A program made the position numbers and the translations under genes. This document shows, piece by piece, positions 37,376-49,779 of a DNA stretch of 64,000 nucleotides; within the stretch, counting starts at the first letter, position 1, and each line of letters opens with the position of its first letter. Source of the DNA: Casuarius casuarius. Taxonomy: Eukaryota > Chordata > Aves > Casuariiformes > Casuariidae. Under the pieces are notes generated by a model that was not told where the DNA came from, ran no database searches, and saw nothing but the letters and a program-made list of their open reading frames with translations. The stretch is from NCBI GenBank assembly GCA_003342895.1, contig PTFA01000024.1, positions 211,634 through 275,633 of the forward strand, written 5' to 3'.

Positions 37376-40300
37376 CTCTCTCCTTAAAGTTTCAGCACAT
37401 GGTATCATAAGCAGGAAAATTCTCAGTGGGTGTAGGTGACTGGAAATACATTTCCATTCATTTGCCAGTTTGCATCTACTGGTTCAGTTAAATTTCCTGT
37501 CTCAAAATTCGTATTCTAGTTTCTTACTATGCAGTAGCTTGGAGACCAGATTTCCTATATGCCTTTACTGTAGGAAGCACTAGAGTTCTTTGCTGCCTGC
37601 TGTAGAATGGGATGTGTATGGATGGTAATGTGGAAGTTTAATTTAATGGAGTCTCTGCCATTTCAGGGATCCAGGGCAATGGCAATGCCTTCCATATACC
37701 CTTTCCTTTCCAATGGCCTATTGTTGTTGTAGCATCTGTTCTTTTGTTATGGTCTAAAGTTTGTGTCTAACGCAGAATTCAGGATTATATTCTGATCCAT
37801 GATGCATGGCAGTGCCCGGAGCAGACATTCTTAGAACAAAAAGCTACTGAAGTGTTGTTACTTGTTCCTACATGGGATTAAATTCAGTGACCAAGGCAAT
37901 CCATTTTACTATGGTATGGGTAACCTGACTTCCTAATGCCTTAAGACTGCACTCAGAAAAAAAGAAAATACCACTGGATTTTAGAGCTTAGTAGAATAGA
38001 AGCGGACTTGAAGTGGTTTTGGATAACAAAAGTAGCTGAAGTTACAGTAAGTGAAATAAGGGGTTACTGTCTTTTGTGAAGTAAGCTAAGTGCTAGCTGG
38101 GAGATGTGGTGCAAAGGAGAATTTTCCATTAGATAGTTTATTCCAAATTATGCAATCCCAAAATGTACACTTACACCCTCCTTACACAAAGCTTCTGCTC
38201 TGTGGCTTTGAAGCATGTGATATTAACTTCTATCAGAGAAAGAATCAAAGGAACTAATCATTCACTTAAAGCCTACAGAAGCCGTAAGTCAGTGTAAGGA
38301 TTAGTGATCAAAACCCATAGCTAAGAAATTACAACAGCCTAGAAAGAGACAACTGGGAACAAAGCAGAGAACCAGGATGTGTTTCTGTGATCACAGGAGG
38401 CAGATGGAGCATTACCCCTGCACGGGTGAAAGCAGAGCACAGCAACAGCGGTTAGCCTGCTCACTGCTCACGTAAGCTGGCTGGCCACATCAGGAGGAGC
38501 CTGGCTCCCCTGCAGGCCTCTCGACTTTCAGTAAAACATGAATTCACAACACTTTATTGCACAGACACGTTAAGGCTGAATACTGGTATGGAAAGAATTG
38601 TGCAGCTGGAAAGTGACTTTGGCAATAGTTAGATATCAAATAACTAGAGTCTTTGAGGAGACTGTTTCATGGGAGACAGTAAGTGGCTATTCCCCAGAGT
38701 CCTAGAAACCTGAGAGGTCACCAGTTTTCCTGCATGTTTTCCCTGAGGGGGGGGAAATGAATTAAGTTGGCAAGCTTTCCTAACCTGCCTTAGCTAACAC
38801 AGTTAAAATAGCAGAAAAGACAAAACAACCCGGTATGAACTTGGATAACCCAGTATGACCAAGTTCAGTTCCCAGCTCTCTGTGAGCTTTCGTCTGTGCT
38901 NGTAACTACAGCTTGCCTTGCTTTCATTATCGTTTCAGCCTAAGGAACTAATTGAGGTTAACTAAACCAATTTAAGAACTCACCTTTCTTCCAGTGAAGA
39001 CTTACCCTTCCTGGCAGTTCCTGATATCTTGGCAGCATCTTTCAGTCTCAGGTTTTACAGTGACTGCTTCAGGTCAAGGTCTCTCTTTCCATTATCAAGA
39101 GCTGGCTGCTCATTTTACTTGTGTGTAGAAATAATCCACTAGGTTTGCATAATAAGACCAGAAGGCCCAGAGTGTATCTTTAATGTCTTTTTTTTAAGTT
39201 TATAAAAAATCATTTTTCAATACACATTCGTTCCAGTTTAGTTTTGAACAAAGCAGACATCTACGTAGACAGTCTTAAATAAGATTAGCAATAATGTGTA
39301 TTATTTAGAATGCATTGATTCTTCCACATCTTAAATGCTGAATTTAAACTGTTTAAATTAACCTGGCTAATTCTGCCTAAATGACTCATCTGATTGTGGA
39401 GACTCCTTAGGGAATGAAGTCAAACACTGGGGGATGATGTACGGCAATGATGAGCTTTCCTCCCAGTAGCCAAGTTTGTTCTGGGACCTGAAATTGCCGG
39501 AGCTACCGGAACTCCCCGGCCAGCCCACCTGCTGCCATATTCCCTCCTGCCTTCATCAGCTGTGGTTTTTTGCAGCTCAGCTTTAGTTTATCCTTCTACT
39601 TCTGATGGCCNTGGCACATTCCCACTCAAAAACTATCTGAAAGTCTTAGTTGATTCTCAGACAGGAAAAGGCTCCCACCTGAGTGTGAGAAATATGGAGT
39701 AACATCAATCAATTAAGACAGACCACATTTCCATGCTGGAGGCTTGGGGCCCATCATCATGGGCAGAAGCTCACTCTCTCCCTTTTCCTTTCTCCTTAGC
39801 GTTTGGGCCGTCCTGCATATGTTTCTAGGGTGTTAACAGTTTTGAATGAGCATAGCAGCTCATATCCCTCTTATCAGTTCTCTCAGACCTAGGAACAAAG
39901 TTCTGAATTCGTAGCACTAACATTTCAGATGGCAATTTCTTATCATGGAAATGAAGTGATTCAGCTACTGTAGGTCACAACCTCTTCTATCAATAGAGAG
40001 CAGTTTCAGCAATGATTCTGCTGTCCTGAATACTGTTCAGTTAGATCAAGGGATGAGATTTTGTTGGTTAGGTAAAGGTGCTACTTCAGTGTTTCAAAAT
40101 GGTGTGTCAGACATATTAAAGCAGAGGCATACACTTTTTTTTTTTTCTACAGTATTGGTTAATATTCGTTGAACTTGATTTTTAGAAAGACAAATCAGGG
40201 TAAAACATATCCTGAATGCAAGTATGTCATAGNGATTAAGTCTTTTAGACTCAATTTGCATATAAAGCATGTAACTGTGTGTAAAGTATGAAGTTTTGTG

Positions 40301-40489
40301 ACACTAATGAGGTGCAGTTAATTAAAAGTCTCTCAGCCATTGTGTGGAAAAATCCAATTAGCTCTTCATTTACTTTCTAGTGTGTTTGTGCTTTCATTGA
40401 AGAGTTAAAAAAAAAAAAATTACTCACTTACAGAAGGTTAGCACAGCCAATTCTCCTTCAACTCTTGCTTTTCATCCAGATTTCCTCCT

Positions 40490-40660
40490 GAGAGATCTGA
40501 AACACTGGAAAGCCATCAGGTAACCTACCCAGGGTCAAACAGCTTATAGCTAATGGGCCAGGGCTGCAGCTGCTGCTCTCATTGCAGGATTCCCATGGAC
40601 TTCAACAAGAGGCCTGAGTGCACAGCAGCTGCAATTTTGGGCTCTACGGCAGTATTAGGG
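40490..40660 (+). mobile_element. Ancient composite repeat relic (MIR-like tail plus amniote repeat motif)
   Basis: The stretch reads 'aggtaacctacccagggtcaaacag', a decayed form of the 'aagtgacttgcccaaggtcacacag' core. It is followed at about 40590 by 'ttcccatggacttcaac...gcagctgcaattttgggctct', which resembles an old repeat common in turtles, crocodilians and birds (cattgacttcaatgggag...aggatcgggccct). Family naming needs a repeat library. Confidence 0.45.
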
Positions 40661-42733
40661 CCCACGTCCTGTGCTGTGAACACAACAGAATAACCTTGTT
40701 GTGCCAAAGAAGCAAATTGCACAGAAAACTACAGCACATTATAGTGGCAGCAATGTTTGAATATGTCTAGGAACAATTTCTGCAGAAATATTTGGCAAGA
40801 TTTCCATCACTGAAAACTGATTTTTAAGTTGCTCGCTACACAGAGGACTGTCACTTAAAATCTTTGTCAACTTGTGGATATTTACAGTGATTCTAGGCCC
40901 AGATTGTGAAACACTGTGCACAATTACTCACTCAAATATTCACACTAATTTTACAAGGTCAGTTTCTGTGGTTTAGCAGAAGGCGGTGAAGTATTTCCAT
41001 TCTGGTCCCTGGTACTATGTCTTCCAAAGAATATTCTTATTTATAGATGCTTTTGGCTTTAGTGCAACCAACTTCTAGTTATACATATGTATTTTTTTTT
41101 AGCAAGCAAGTCTATAAATTAACCATGCTATCAAATACTTTTCTGTGTGTTTGCATTTTGTGGCACTGTGATCTATGAATTGCACAGAATATAATCTGCA
41201 TTGTATTGCCCCTTTTAAAGCAAGCACGGAGCAAATCTGTGCTGCAAGTAGAATCGTAAAAATTATAAGGGATACAGCATACAGTGGGTTTTTGTCAGTC
41301 TTTATTCTGTTTCCCAAGTCATGCTGTCCTCCTCCTCAGCAGCCCTTACCACGCAAATTCAATTTTGTCAGGACTTTCTATATTTGAGGTGTTCATGGAC
41401 ACAAAGTATTTGCTTGATACATTGGCTGCTCAAAAGACCAAGCTAATAGGTGGCAAAGCAGACTTCTGAGCGTGAACCATCCATGTTAAGGAGGGTCCCT
41501 GTAGTAACACAGGTCCAGTGAGTGCTACTTACCTTTAAAAGGAGGGACTTGTTCCTCTGTGGAAAATGGGTGACTCCGAGGGCTCATATGGAACGTCCCC
41601 TGAGAAGAAAAAAGAGCACATTTGTAATTCACATTAGCTGCCTTGAGATGAATACCTAGGGAAGACAACTCACTAGTTAAACTGAAAGTTCAATTAATTT
41701 GAACAACCAGGCCCAACGCTGGAATTTAAGAAAGTTGTTTTACTCAGTCTGAGAACTGTACTAGAAATACATAATTAAAAAAGAAAGAAGCAAAAAGACT
41801 GAGATTGAATTTCTGTCTTGGAAATCTACAACAAAACATTCTTTTTGCTGCAAGAATACACATTTTATTCTAAATAATGTAGGGCAGTTAGACTGAGGGT
41901 ACATCTACTTTGTTTCTACTACTATATTTCTATTTGGAAACATAGTGAAATTCTTGTATTTTAATAGCCCAACCAAGTCCTCCCACTGCAATAAGGCCAA
42001 AAATAAATGCTTTAAAAATTATTATTATTTCAGATTCCACAGGAGTTCTGCAAATTTTAGTGTGCATAGCTTTTTGGAAATGTAGTATCAGCAGGAACGC
42101 AAAGATAGTGAGATGAAGCATATTCAGAATTACAGATATAGGGATAATGAGATTACTTTCAGCAAATCAGAGTTTTTATCTATATATGTATATGCATGCA
42201 CATATTCTAAAGGTTACAGTGCCAGGGCTTCTTGGCTCATGAAGGCAACTGGCAAGTCACCTGTTCTCACGTCTGTGTAAAGTGTAAACAGTTCAGAGGC
42301 TAGCGTGTGGGTGGTGGGGCAGGAGATAAGCAGCAGAGAGAAAAAGACAGTGTGAGCAGTTTCCTCAGCCCACGCAAGAGCAATGCCCTATTACCTGATG
42401 AGCCAGGTATTTTCCAAGAAAGAACATGAGTCTTGTTTGCTTACCTTAAACCAGTCCATTACTTGTGTAGGAAGATCATTTCAGCAGTCACTGGGAAGAT
42501 CTTAGATTGTCTTTCGTAGTGTTAGCATTCTGGTGTCACACATACACGGTGCAGTCGAGTGTGCTTATTAGCTAAAGTAGGTGTGGGAATGGCAGCATTC
42601 AAAATAAATGTCGTATACTTTGGAATGTGAACTGTAACAAAGCTAAGGAAGATGATTAATGCCTGACAAGAGCTATTAATCTGCACACACTACTGTGTAA
42701 CTTTTTTCTTTCCTTCTTTCTTTTTTATTGCTT

Positions 42734-42739
42734 AATAAA
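42734..42739 (+). promoter_or_regulatory. AATAAA hexamer overlapping the splice acceptor region
   Basis: A canonical poly(A) signal hexamer ends one base before the acceptor G at 42740, directly upstream of the transmembrane exon. It may simply be chance in AT-rich DNA; it also makes the last bases of the acceptor unusually purine-rich. Confidence 0.4.
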
Positions 42740-42740
42740 G

Positions 42741-42851
42741 AAAAATGTTTTGCAAGGCCAGCGTGAAGCAGACAAAATCTGGAGCAGAGAAGGATTTTAT
42801 GCAGTTGTCATATTTCTCAGCATCTTTGTCATTCTAGTAACTTGCTTAATG
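42741..42851 (+). CDS. PTPRR: PTPRR internal exon (membrane-proximal stem and transmembrane helix)
   Basis: This is a 111-nt exon, 37 codons, phase 0/0, beginning KNVLQGQREADKIWSREG. It then runs into a hydrophobic stretch, FYAVVIFLSIFVILVTCLM, that forms most of the single membrane-spanning helix of PTPRR. The donor is ATG|GTAAGT. The acceptor is AATAAAG|AAA, preceded by a long T/C tract (about 42702-42728), so it has a good pyrimidine tract but a purine-rich last few bases. The frame is fixed by homology: KNVLQGQ follows SPE of the previous exon. The helix continues into the next exon, where VLYRLKEK supplies the basic cytosolic stop-transfer residues. The last codon is Met (ATG at 42849-42851), by family numbering about residue 246. 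Confidence 0.94.
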
Positions 42852-43270
42852 GTAAGTTTGCTTTTTACCTTTTTTGTTGTTCTTTACTTAGTGCTTTTCT
42901 CAGTCTGAAGGATAGAGTCATACATTCTTTATATGAAAAGTATTTTCACAAAGCTGTCAAAAGCTCAGCTACAAGGTAACAATTGGTCATTCTCATAATG
43001 CTGTGAATCCAAAGCTTGATGAGTAATAGAAATACACGGCTTTTTACATTTTGAGTCTAATAGAAAAATGTGACTAGAAGGAAGCTGGAGAAATAAATAA
43101 TGGACACTTAACTCTGCAAAATAACTCTGCAGTGACTTGACCGACAACCTCTCAAGCTTTTATTAAGAACCCAGGTTCCCTAAAGTCACTTCAGCCTACT
43201 GTACTTCAGTTTTATGGGATAATAAAAACAATACCACAATATTGTCAGTGCACAGTGGTTATATATTTTT

Positions 43271-43310
43271 AGAGAGAGAGAGAGGGAGAGAGAGGGGAAG
43301 AGAGAGAGAG
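43271..43310. repeat. (GA)n purine tract, 40 bp
   Basis: An uninterrupted 40-bp purine run on the + strand, mostly GA dinucleotides with GGG interruptions in the middle. Such mirror-like purine tracts can form triplex (H-DNA) and are usually length-polymorphic. Confidence 0.9.
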
Positions 43311-44519
43311 TCAGTATTCATATATTGAAAATGTGAATTTTAAACTGCAATGACTAATAAGTACATCACGGAGTAATCACGCTTTTAAAAAACTTCATTG
43401 ACATTCACGTTGTGTGACTTCAGCGGCCAGTTTTCTGGGCATTAGTTGCACATGTAATGAATGCTCTGAATGTGAATTGTACAAGGACACATAGGGCTTG
43501 AATAAGGCTCTCCACCACTGACTTCCATAGGCAAATTTTTTGCATTTTCCTTATGTTGCATCTCAGATGTTTTCCTTCTCTGAATTGTATCTTTCTCCTG
43601 TGGTGCATAAATTTAAGGGTCTGCTGAATTCTGTGACAATTCTCAGCATTTGTAAACTCATAGTATCTTAGGGTCTTCTAAGATATTTTGCTTTCAAACA
43701 CGTTTAATTTTCTGTAACCTAGATGGATTTCCCATTTACAACCTTAAAAAGAAAAGAACATTTAAATTGAAGATTTTTATAAATAATCACATTTATAACA
43801 AAATCTTGTTTAAGCTCATAAAGTCTCCTTAGGATTTTAAAAGCATTTATTTTCTCACATAAATTGTTCTTGTATATAACTTCTACCTCCTACTCATTTC
43901 CATTTCTCCATGCCATCTCACTCAAAGATAGCGGAGTAACTCTAGAAGTAAATACTAACTTTTACCCAAACTTTTGCTTTGGGGAAACAGAACACAAGAT
44001 ATTACTGACTGTTAAACTGAAAAGGTATAGAAAGCAGTGTCTGTCCTCATCCTGGTACTACACAATATTTTCATTAGTTATTTGGAATGTGTAGGTGATA
44101 CTGGGAGCTTTAAACCTTGTGGAGAACAGAATCAGAATTTTAAATTATCTTAATATAGTAGAGGAAGATGTGAAGTAAGAGAATGCTGCTCAGTAGGGAT
44201 AAGAACTCTAATCAGGTGCATAAATATAATGTAGNAAATACGTGGCAAAGCGACAGTTCTATAGAAAGGCTCTTGCAGTACAGCAAAGCACACACTCAAG
44301 TAAATCAGTAACATCATGTTGCAGAAATGACAGTCCTTGCCCTGGGATGTATAAATGAGGATATGATCTCTAAGTCCATTTCACTTGCTTCTGGTACTAA
44401 TGTGGTTGTAGTATTATGTCTTGCTATGTAGTCGCTTTTGGGTACCACACTTCTAAAATGATGTGAGCCAATTACAGGAGGGAGGAGGAATGGAAGAGTG
44501 ATCAGAGATACAGAAGGCA

Positions 44520-44865
44520 CAAAAGAATTTGATTTATTTATTATAGAGAAAAGAAGACCAAGGAGAAACCTGATAGTCTCAAATATGGAAAGTTTTTGAA
44601 GGCTGTGGTAAGGAGGAAGGTAATACGTTGTCCACTTGGGATAGAACAAGAAGTCAATTGTTGAAAGGGAGATTCAGTCAAATTGGGTCCCTATGCATTG
44701 GAGTACGTTGCCTGGGGCAGCTCTTGAGTTTTCATCAGTTGAGGTTTTGGATGGGCATCTGTCAGGAGTAGTTTGGGTATAGCTGATTTCAGAGTTAGGA
44801 CGGAGGGAAGGACTAGTAGACCTCTTGAACTCCCTTCCAGATGCATATGCTATGATCTTTTCTGC
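44520..44865 (+). mobile_element. Old CR1-type LINE 3' end, sense orientation
   Basis: The + strand follows the order of an ancient CR1 3' region: 'aaacctgatagtctcaaatatgg', 'gaaggctgtggtaaggaggaagg', 'ttgtccacttgggatagaacaagaa', 'tgggcatctgtcaggagtagtttggg', 'ggactagtagacctcttgaactcccttccag' and 'ctatgat'. The 'ggactagatgacctcttgaggtcccttcca' and terminal 'ctatgatt' elements are diagnostic of CR1 3' ends. It is much more diverged than the two minus-strand copies and has no open frame. Confidence 0.75.
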
Positions 44866-46729
44866 AGGTGTCCATTTTCTGTCCCTTCACTGTTCCAATG
44901 TACTTCTTTTCTGCACGTACTACTGTTAAGTTTAAACCATGTAAAAGTGACCCTGTCTCAGATTTTGCTTGGACCTGCTGATATATGGAGTATGTGCAGA
45001 CTAAGAAACAATTCACATTGTTTTTAATCACACTTCACATGTGACAGAATGGCAGATTTGTGGAAAGTAGGAATTCAATATTTAGAATTCAACCATCACA
45101 GTCTGTCAGATCCTGAAGTTTTAGGGTAAAGCATTCGACCTGATCTGAAGTAGCTCTGGCTTTAGTGGCCATATGAGATCACCAAAATGAGGCCTCTTTT
45201 TAAAGTTGCAGGGTAGCCACCTATTTGCCTCTATGTGTGTATTTGTAGTTTTAAGGTTCCCATAGCAGAAAGTTTAACCTGCATTTCTAGATGACAAGGA
45301 AGTGTCCATTACAGTATGAAATAGAAGGTAATTAGTGATGATAATGATGATCAACAGTGGTTAATGTCAGGCAGCTGAATTGTCAGTGTTAATTAAATTA
45401 CTACAGAAATTGTAAAATATGCAGCCTTTTCTTTTAACTAGATTTTAAAAATCATGACACTTCCCTGCATAGTTTTTAGACTGAGAGAACACTGCATTAA
45501 TGGCCACTAGGCTTCTCAACATTTGGCTGGAATTTAATAATAATTAACAGTACTAAGAAAGCAAATATCTGGCCTCTATTACATAAAAAATCTATGGTGC
45601 AGGGTATTGTTGTGACTTGAGATACAGCAGCATATGAGCTAAATTCAGAGCTGTAAATTGCACCTCTGAGGTTGTGCTATGTATTTACTCATCTAGTCTT
45701 TGCTGTCAGGATATGTGAGCCTCTTGCATCCCAGAGGGGATTAATCATAAGTAGAGGTCAACAGGCAGCCCATTGCTATCCCCATCAGCGGTCCTGACCA
45801 GGCACTCACTTCCACTGGGAACATCATGCATCATTCATAACATATGCCAAGCAAGGTGCTAATTAAGATTAATTATTTTTAAGTGCTCTTATGTGAAGAA
45901 TAGGTCTCTGTAATTTTTATGTTGTATAGATGGAGAAATAATTGAGCCATCACCAAATTTAATACATAACACAATATTTGACAGTCGATTAAATTATTTA
46001 CTATTAATATTTCTTATTAATTTAGTCTGTTTTGATATGTTTACATATCCTGTTGTATATATGCTCTTATGTGTAAGTATCTCGTAATATCTGTATCTCT
46101 GGAAGTATCTGTTTCAGATTATAAAATATTTTTAGCTGGTTGTGATGAGAGGGTTTTCTAAATGTTTTTCTTTTTCACATTAAAAATTTTAATTTTCAAA
46201 GAGTAGGATTGTTTTTTCATTTAAAATGAAAAACATGAGCTTTTTTGTCAACAAATTGTGAGAGCTGCAATTTTTTATTAATGGCTCTAGTATTTTGGCT
46301 CAGTATGATGTTTTTTCAGCTTCATGAATGTATTTTGGAATTCCTTTAGCAAGAAGAATATTGAATAACAGAAAAGCATTTCAGCCTACTGTTTCTCACA
46401 TGACCTATCATTTGTTCGTAAATTTGCAAGTTTTTAGGATTCATAAAATGGTGCAGGACTTCTGAAAGCACTTTGATTATAGAATATGTGCAACCGATAT
46501 CAGCCCACCAACTTCAGCTTTTACCAATTTAAAGATTTAAAGCAAAATCAAAGATATATAATTTAATCATGCTGCAAGAGGGTTGAAGCTGATTGAACTG
46601 AAATAAGAAAAAGTAGGAGTTAAAATCAGAGTGCAGTTTTTTTGTATATAAACTAGTCCTAGATTGTCTGAATTCTTCTATTCTGTTTCTGCAGAACTTT
46701 TATAGTGCATTCAGCATCAGGGTATCCAA

Positions 46730-47293
46730 ATGCCTCCCAGTAATGCATTAAACAACATGACTAACATCTGTCACATTTATGTTCTTTCATCCTTTCCCCA
46801 GGGTTTGAGGGAAATTTTGCTAGTTGGTTTTCTTCTCATGTGTACACATGTACACAACAGCACCACTCATACAGAGACATGGACGCAGGCACACACACAC
46901 GTCAAAAAGTGCTTGCTAAGAGAGAACCCTTTTTACTGGAGTGAACAGTCTCTGTTTCCCTTGGTTTCTGTGAGATTTTCCTGTACAGTCTTGGGTGCCC
47001 TAAACATTGTGAGGCAGATCAGCTTCCTAACACCGCTCCATGTGACTGTTTCCAAGATCTCTTCATCCCAGAGGCCTCAGGGCAGTCATTGTTTTTCTCT
47101 GAAGATGAATAAAAGGGCTCTCCACTGGTACTCTGAATGGGTAGAAAGGAGGTACTGGCCAGGGCTGCCTGCAGCATGCCAGCCTTCTGTTGCTGTATAT
47201 ACTGAGCAGAAATACAATGAGTGGATAGAGTTCTCTGGGCACCCTCTCCTTCTTCTGTATCAACAGAATCAAAGAGGAAACTTTTTCTGCTAA
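46730..47293 (+). other. 187-codon open frame of unknown status (probably chance)
   Basis: The frame opens at ATG 46730 and closes at TAA 47291-47293, within the intron before the last exon. The translation has no family motif I know, no signal peptide at its start, and an internal hydrophobic stretch (ILLVGFLLMC, about residue 30). It lacks splice signals tying it to PTPRR. By rough estimate one run of this length is expected by chance in six frames of 64 kb, so I do not call a gene. Confidence 0.2.
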
Positions 47294-48786
47294 NGGTGAC
47301 TCTGAACCCTAGGCATAATATATTAAAGATTTAAGGAGGCCTCACCTTACGTGCCCTTGAAAACAGTATTTCGTATTGTTCAGTTGCTCTGCGCGTCTTG
47401 GTTATCTGCACAATGAATCTTCTGAGATATTTGTAAAACATCAGTTTTCCTAATTTAGGGGGTTTATATCTGTTTCCGTCCATACTGGCAGATGGATGTG
47501 TTTAAACTACAACTAAGTTGTTTACTCTATAGAGCTTGGAGCCTGGGTTGCCCACTATCTTTTTGGCCATTTCTTGTTTGTTTGTTTGTTTTTCTTTAGT
47601 TCATTAAAAAATTGAGTGCCCCTGCCTCTCTGAGGAAAGATTGTTAGCTCTTAGATCAAATGTGCTTCTTTAACTCTTTTCCATTTCCACTAGTTGCAGG
47701 CTATCTTTTTTCTAGGCTCTAATAGTAGAGTATTAAAAAGGATAGGAAATAATACTAGTCCCTATTTTTGGAACCCAAAAGCATAATATCCTGGGTCTCC
47801 AAAGGAAGAAACTATGTCCAAATATACCAGCCACAGGAAGGTATGGTAAACATTATCATAGCTATGAATGTCTGAGCTGTGTGGTTACCAGGATCTGTGG
47901 GTTACCAGAAACAGATGAGACCAAAACAGTCACTGGGGAGAAAAGAGGGTTAAAATATTTCAAGGCCCTGTTTTATCTTTACTGATACCTGCGTCTTTGC
48001 TTCATAGTTTGTTTTTCTGCAAAGTAATGACCAAGAGCAGCTTATCTTATCCATACAATTTAATTCAGAATTCTTCTGAATGAACAGATGGTTTACGTAG
48101 CTAAGTCTTGTTTAATGGGTGTATTGCTAATGGCATTAGGTCAGTTCCCAGCTAAACCTCTAATACTAATCCTTGAAAAAACAAACGCATCAGACATATC
48201 CAGTCTTCACTGGACAGCTATGGAGTGAGAGATCATTACGTGGTGCTAGGAGGGCAACAGCCATCGAAGAACCTTGATTCGCAGCAGCAGAAGGGTTTGT
48301 TCTGGGATCTGTTTCTATGGCTTTGCAAACCAGGCTGCAGTTAGAATGCTTTCTGGCAACAGCTAGAGCAGAGTAGAAGGTATGAAGGCATCAGCAGACA
48401 CCTTCGAAAAGCTGTGGAAGTGGCTTTCGCCCACTTCCACAAACAGTATTTAGGATACTATGATTATTACAGAGACATGATAGTAATTCTCCAAAGTTTC
48501 TTCAGTTTTAAGGCACATTTTGAAAGCGGCAAAACTACAACTCAGAAATCGTTTTTTATATTCCATCCAAGGGAGGTGAGATCTGTTAAATAAGCGTAAT
48601 ACAGGCTCCTTTGGAGTGACAAAACTGCGCACATGCTACCTCCCAGTCCTTGCTAAGCCAGTGTACAACAGCTTGGATGTCAAATTCAGAGGAAGAGGAC
48701 TTGCTGCAAATAATCTGACATCCAAGTTCATACAATAATAGCTGGACTTAGAATCCTGATATAATCATGTTTTTAGATATCAGTGT

Positions 48787-48829
48787 CTGGGTAACTGTAA
48801 CTTTTTAGACTATAGACTGGGTAACTGTA
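48787..48829. repeat. Short imperfect tandem duplication, period 30
   Basis: CTGGGTAACTGTA occurs at 48787-48799 and 48817-48829, each followed closely by an ACTTTTT run. It is a small local duplication without known function. Confidence 0.8.
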
Positions 48830-49516
48830 GACTTTTTTGAATGGCCACAGATCCCTAAATAGCTACACATGCTGTGCATCTGTTCAGCTTTATTACAGAA
48901 CAGTGTATGTTTATTTAAGGATGTTATAAGTTTTTTGGTAAAAAAAAACTTCAAGGATATTTCAGAGTAGTAGCAGCCTACCATCACAGAAGTGGCCTAG
49001 TGAAGTTATTTTGTTCAAGTATTAGCTCCATGAGAAATGACTAATAATTTTTAGTATGTATCCTGTAAAAGAAATTGAAGCTGTTATCGTTAGAGACAGA
49101 TATATCATAAGCATCTGTTTTATATTGTGCCATTGTCTCTCATGTTAAAATTCTGATAATTTTTTCTACAATTATTTTATTTATCAGGATTTCTTTCTTC
49201 ACAGTGATTTTTGCAACAACTATGTTCAGTTCTGTGTTTTTTATCTCTTTAATAATACAACTGCTGTTATTACAAATAATTCTTGGCTCACAGTGAGAAC
49301 TGTTAAAATCCCTACCGCCCACACGTATGCACTGTGGTTTATGTAATGGAAATATTTATCCTGTTGTGGGAAACGCCGTGTAACACAACTTGTGGATTAC
49401 CTTCTAGAAATGAAAGCCATGTATAGCAGCTCATCCAGCATTTGTGATGCTTTCCTTACCTTGTTTACAAGGAAATTTGAATTAAAATGACTGGGCTTTC
49501 TTCTCTGTTTCTGTAG

Positions 49517-49779
49517 GTTTTGTACAGATTAAAGGAGAAGATCCAGTTATCACTGAGACAAGAGAAGGAAAAGAAGCAGGAGATCCACCTCTCGCCCCTT
49601 CCCCTCCAGACATCTCAGTCTGAGTACAAGACCACCAACAGCATGGTCCAGCCTGAACAGGCTCCAAAAGTTGTAAATGTTGTAGTGGACCCTCAAGGCC
49701 AATGTGTTCCTGAGCTGAAACCTCCCCTGTCTGCCAGTCCATCTCCTTTCAGAATGAAACCTGTGGGGCTCCAGGAAAG
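49517..49779 (+). CDS. PTPRR: PTPRR internal exon (cytosolic juxtamembrane region, start of kinase-interaction motif)
   Basis: This 263-nt exon (87 codons plus 2 nt, phase 0 in and phase 2 out) follows TTCTGTAG and ends GAAAG|GTAGGA. It begins VLYRLKEKIQLSLRQEKEKK, the inner end of the membrane helix with its basic stop-transfer cluster. It continues through a proline- and serine-rich linker containing SMVQPEQAPKVVNVVVDP and ends MKPVGLQE plus two bases of an Arg codon. GLQER is the beginning of the kinase-interaction motif by which PTPRR docks ERK and p38; the PKA-regulated RRGS serine should lie in the next exon, which I did not find. Two in-frame ATGs (49643 and 49754) have A at -3, and the first also has G at +4. 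They are plausible starts of the short cytosolic gamma isoforms known in rodents. Read-through of the donor meets TAG immediately (AGG TAG). Confidence 0.95.

Larger units (their letters stand above)
34890..42740 (+). other. PTPRR intron (7.85 kb)
   Basis: Intron between the stem exon and the transmembrane exon, starting GTAGGT and ending in a long pyrimidine tract and AATAAAG. It contains the 35-bp tandem duplication at 35398 and degenerate MIR/L2-like tails near 37310 and 40490. N bases are at 38901, 39611 and 40233. No other exon was recognised. Confidence 0.85.
42852..49516 (+). other. PTPRR intron (6.67 kb) inside the transmembrane-coding region
   Basis: Intron splitting the codons of the membrane helix, from GTAAGT to TTCTGTAG. 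It contains a 40-bp purine tract at 43271-43310, an old sense-oriented CR1 relic at about 44520-44865, a 187-codon open frame at 46730-47293 without recognisable family, a TTTG repeat at about 47574-47590 and a short period-30 duplication at 48787-48829. N bases are at 44235 and 47294. Confidence 0.85.
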
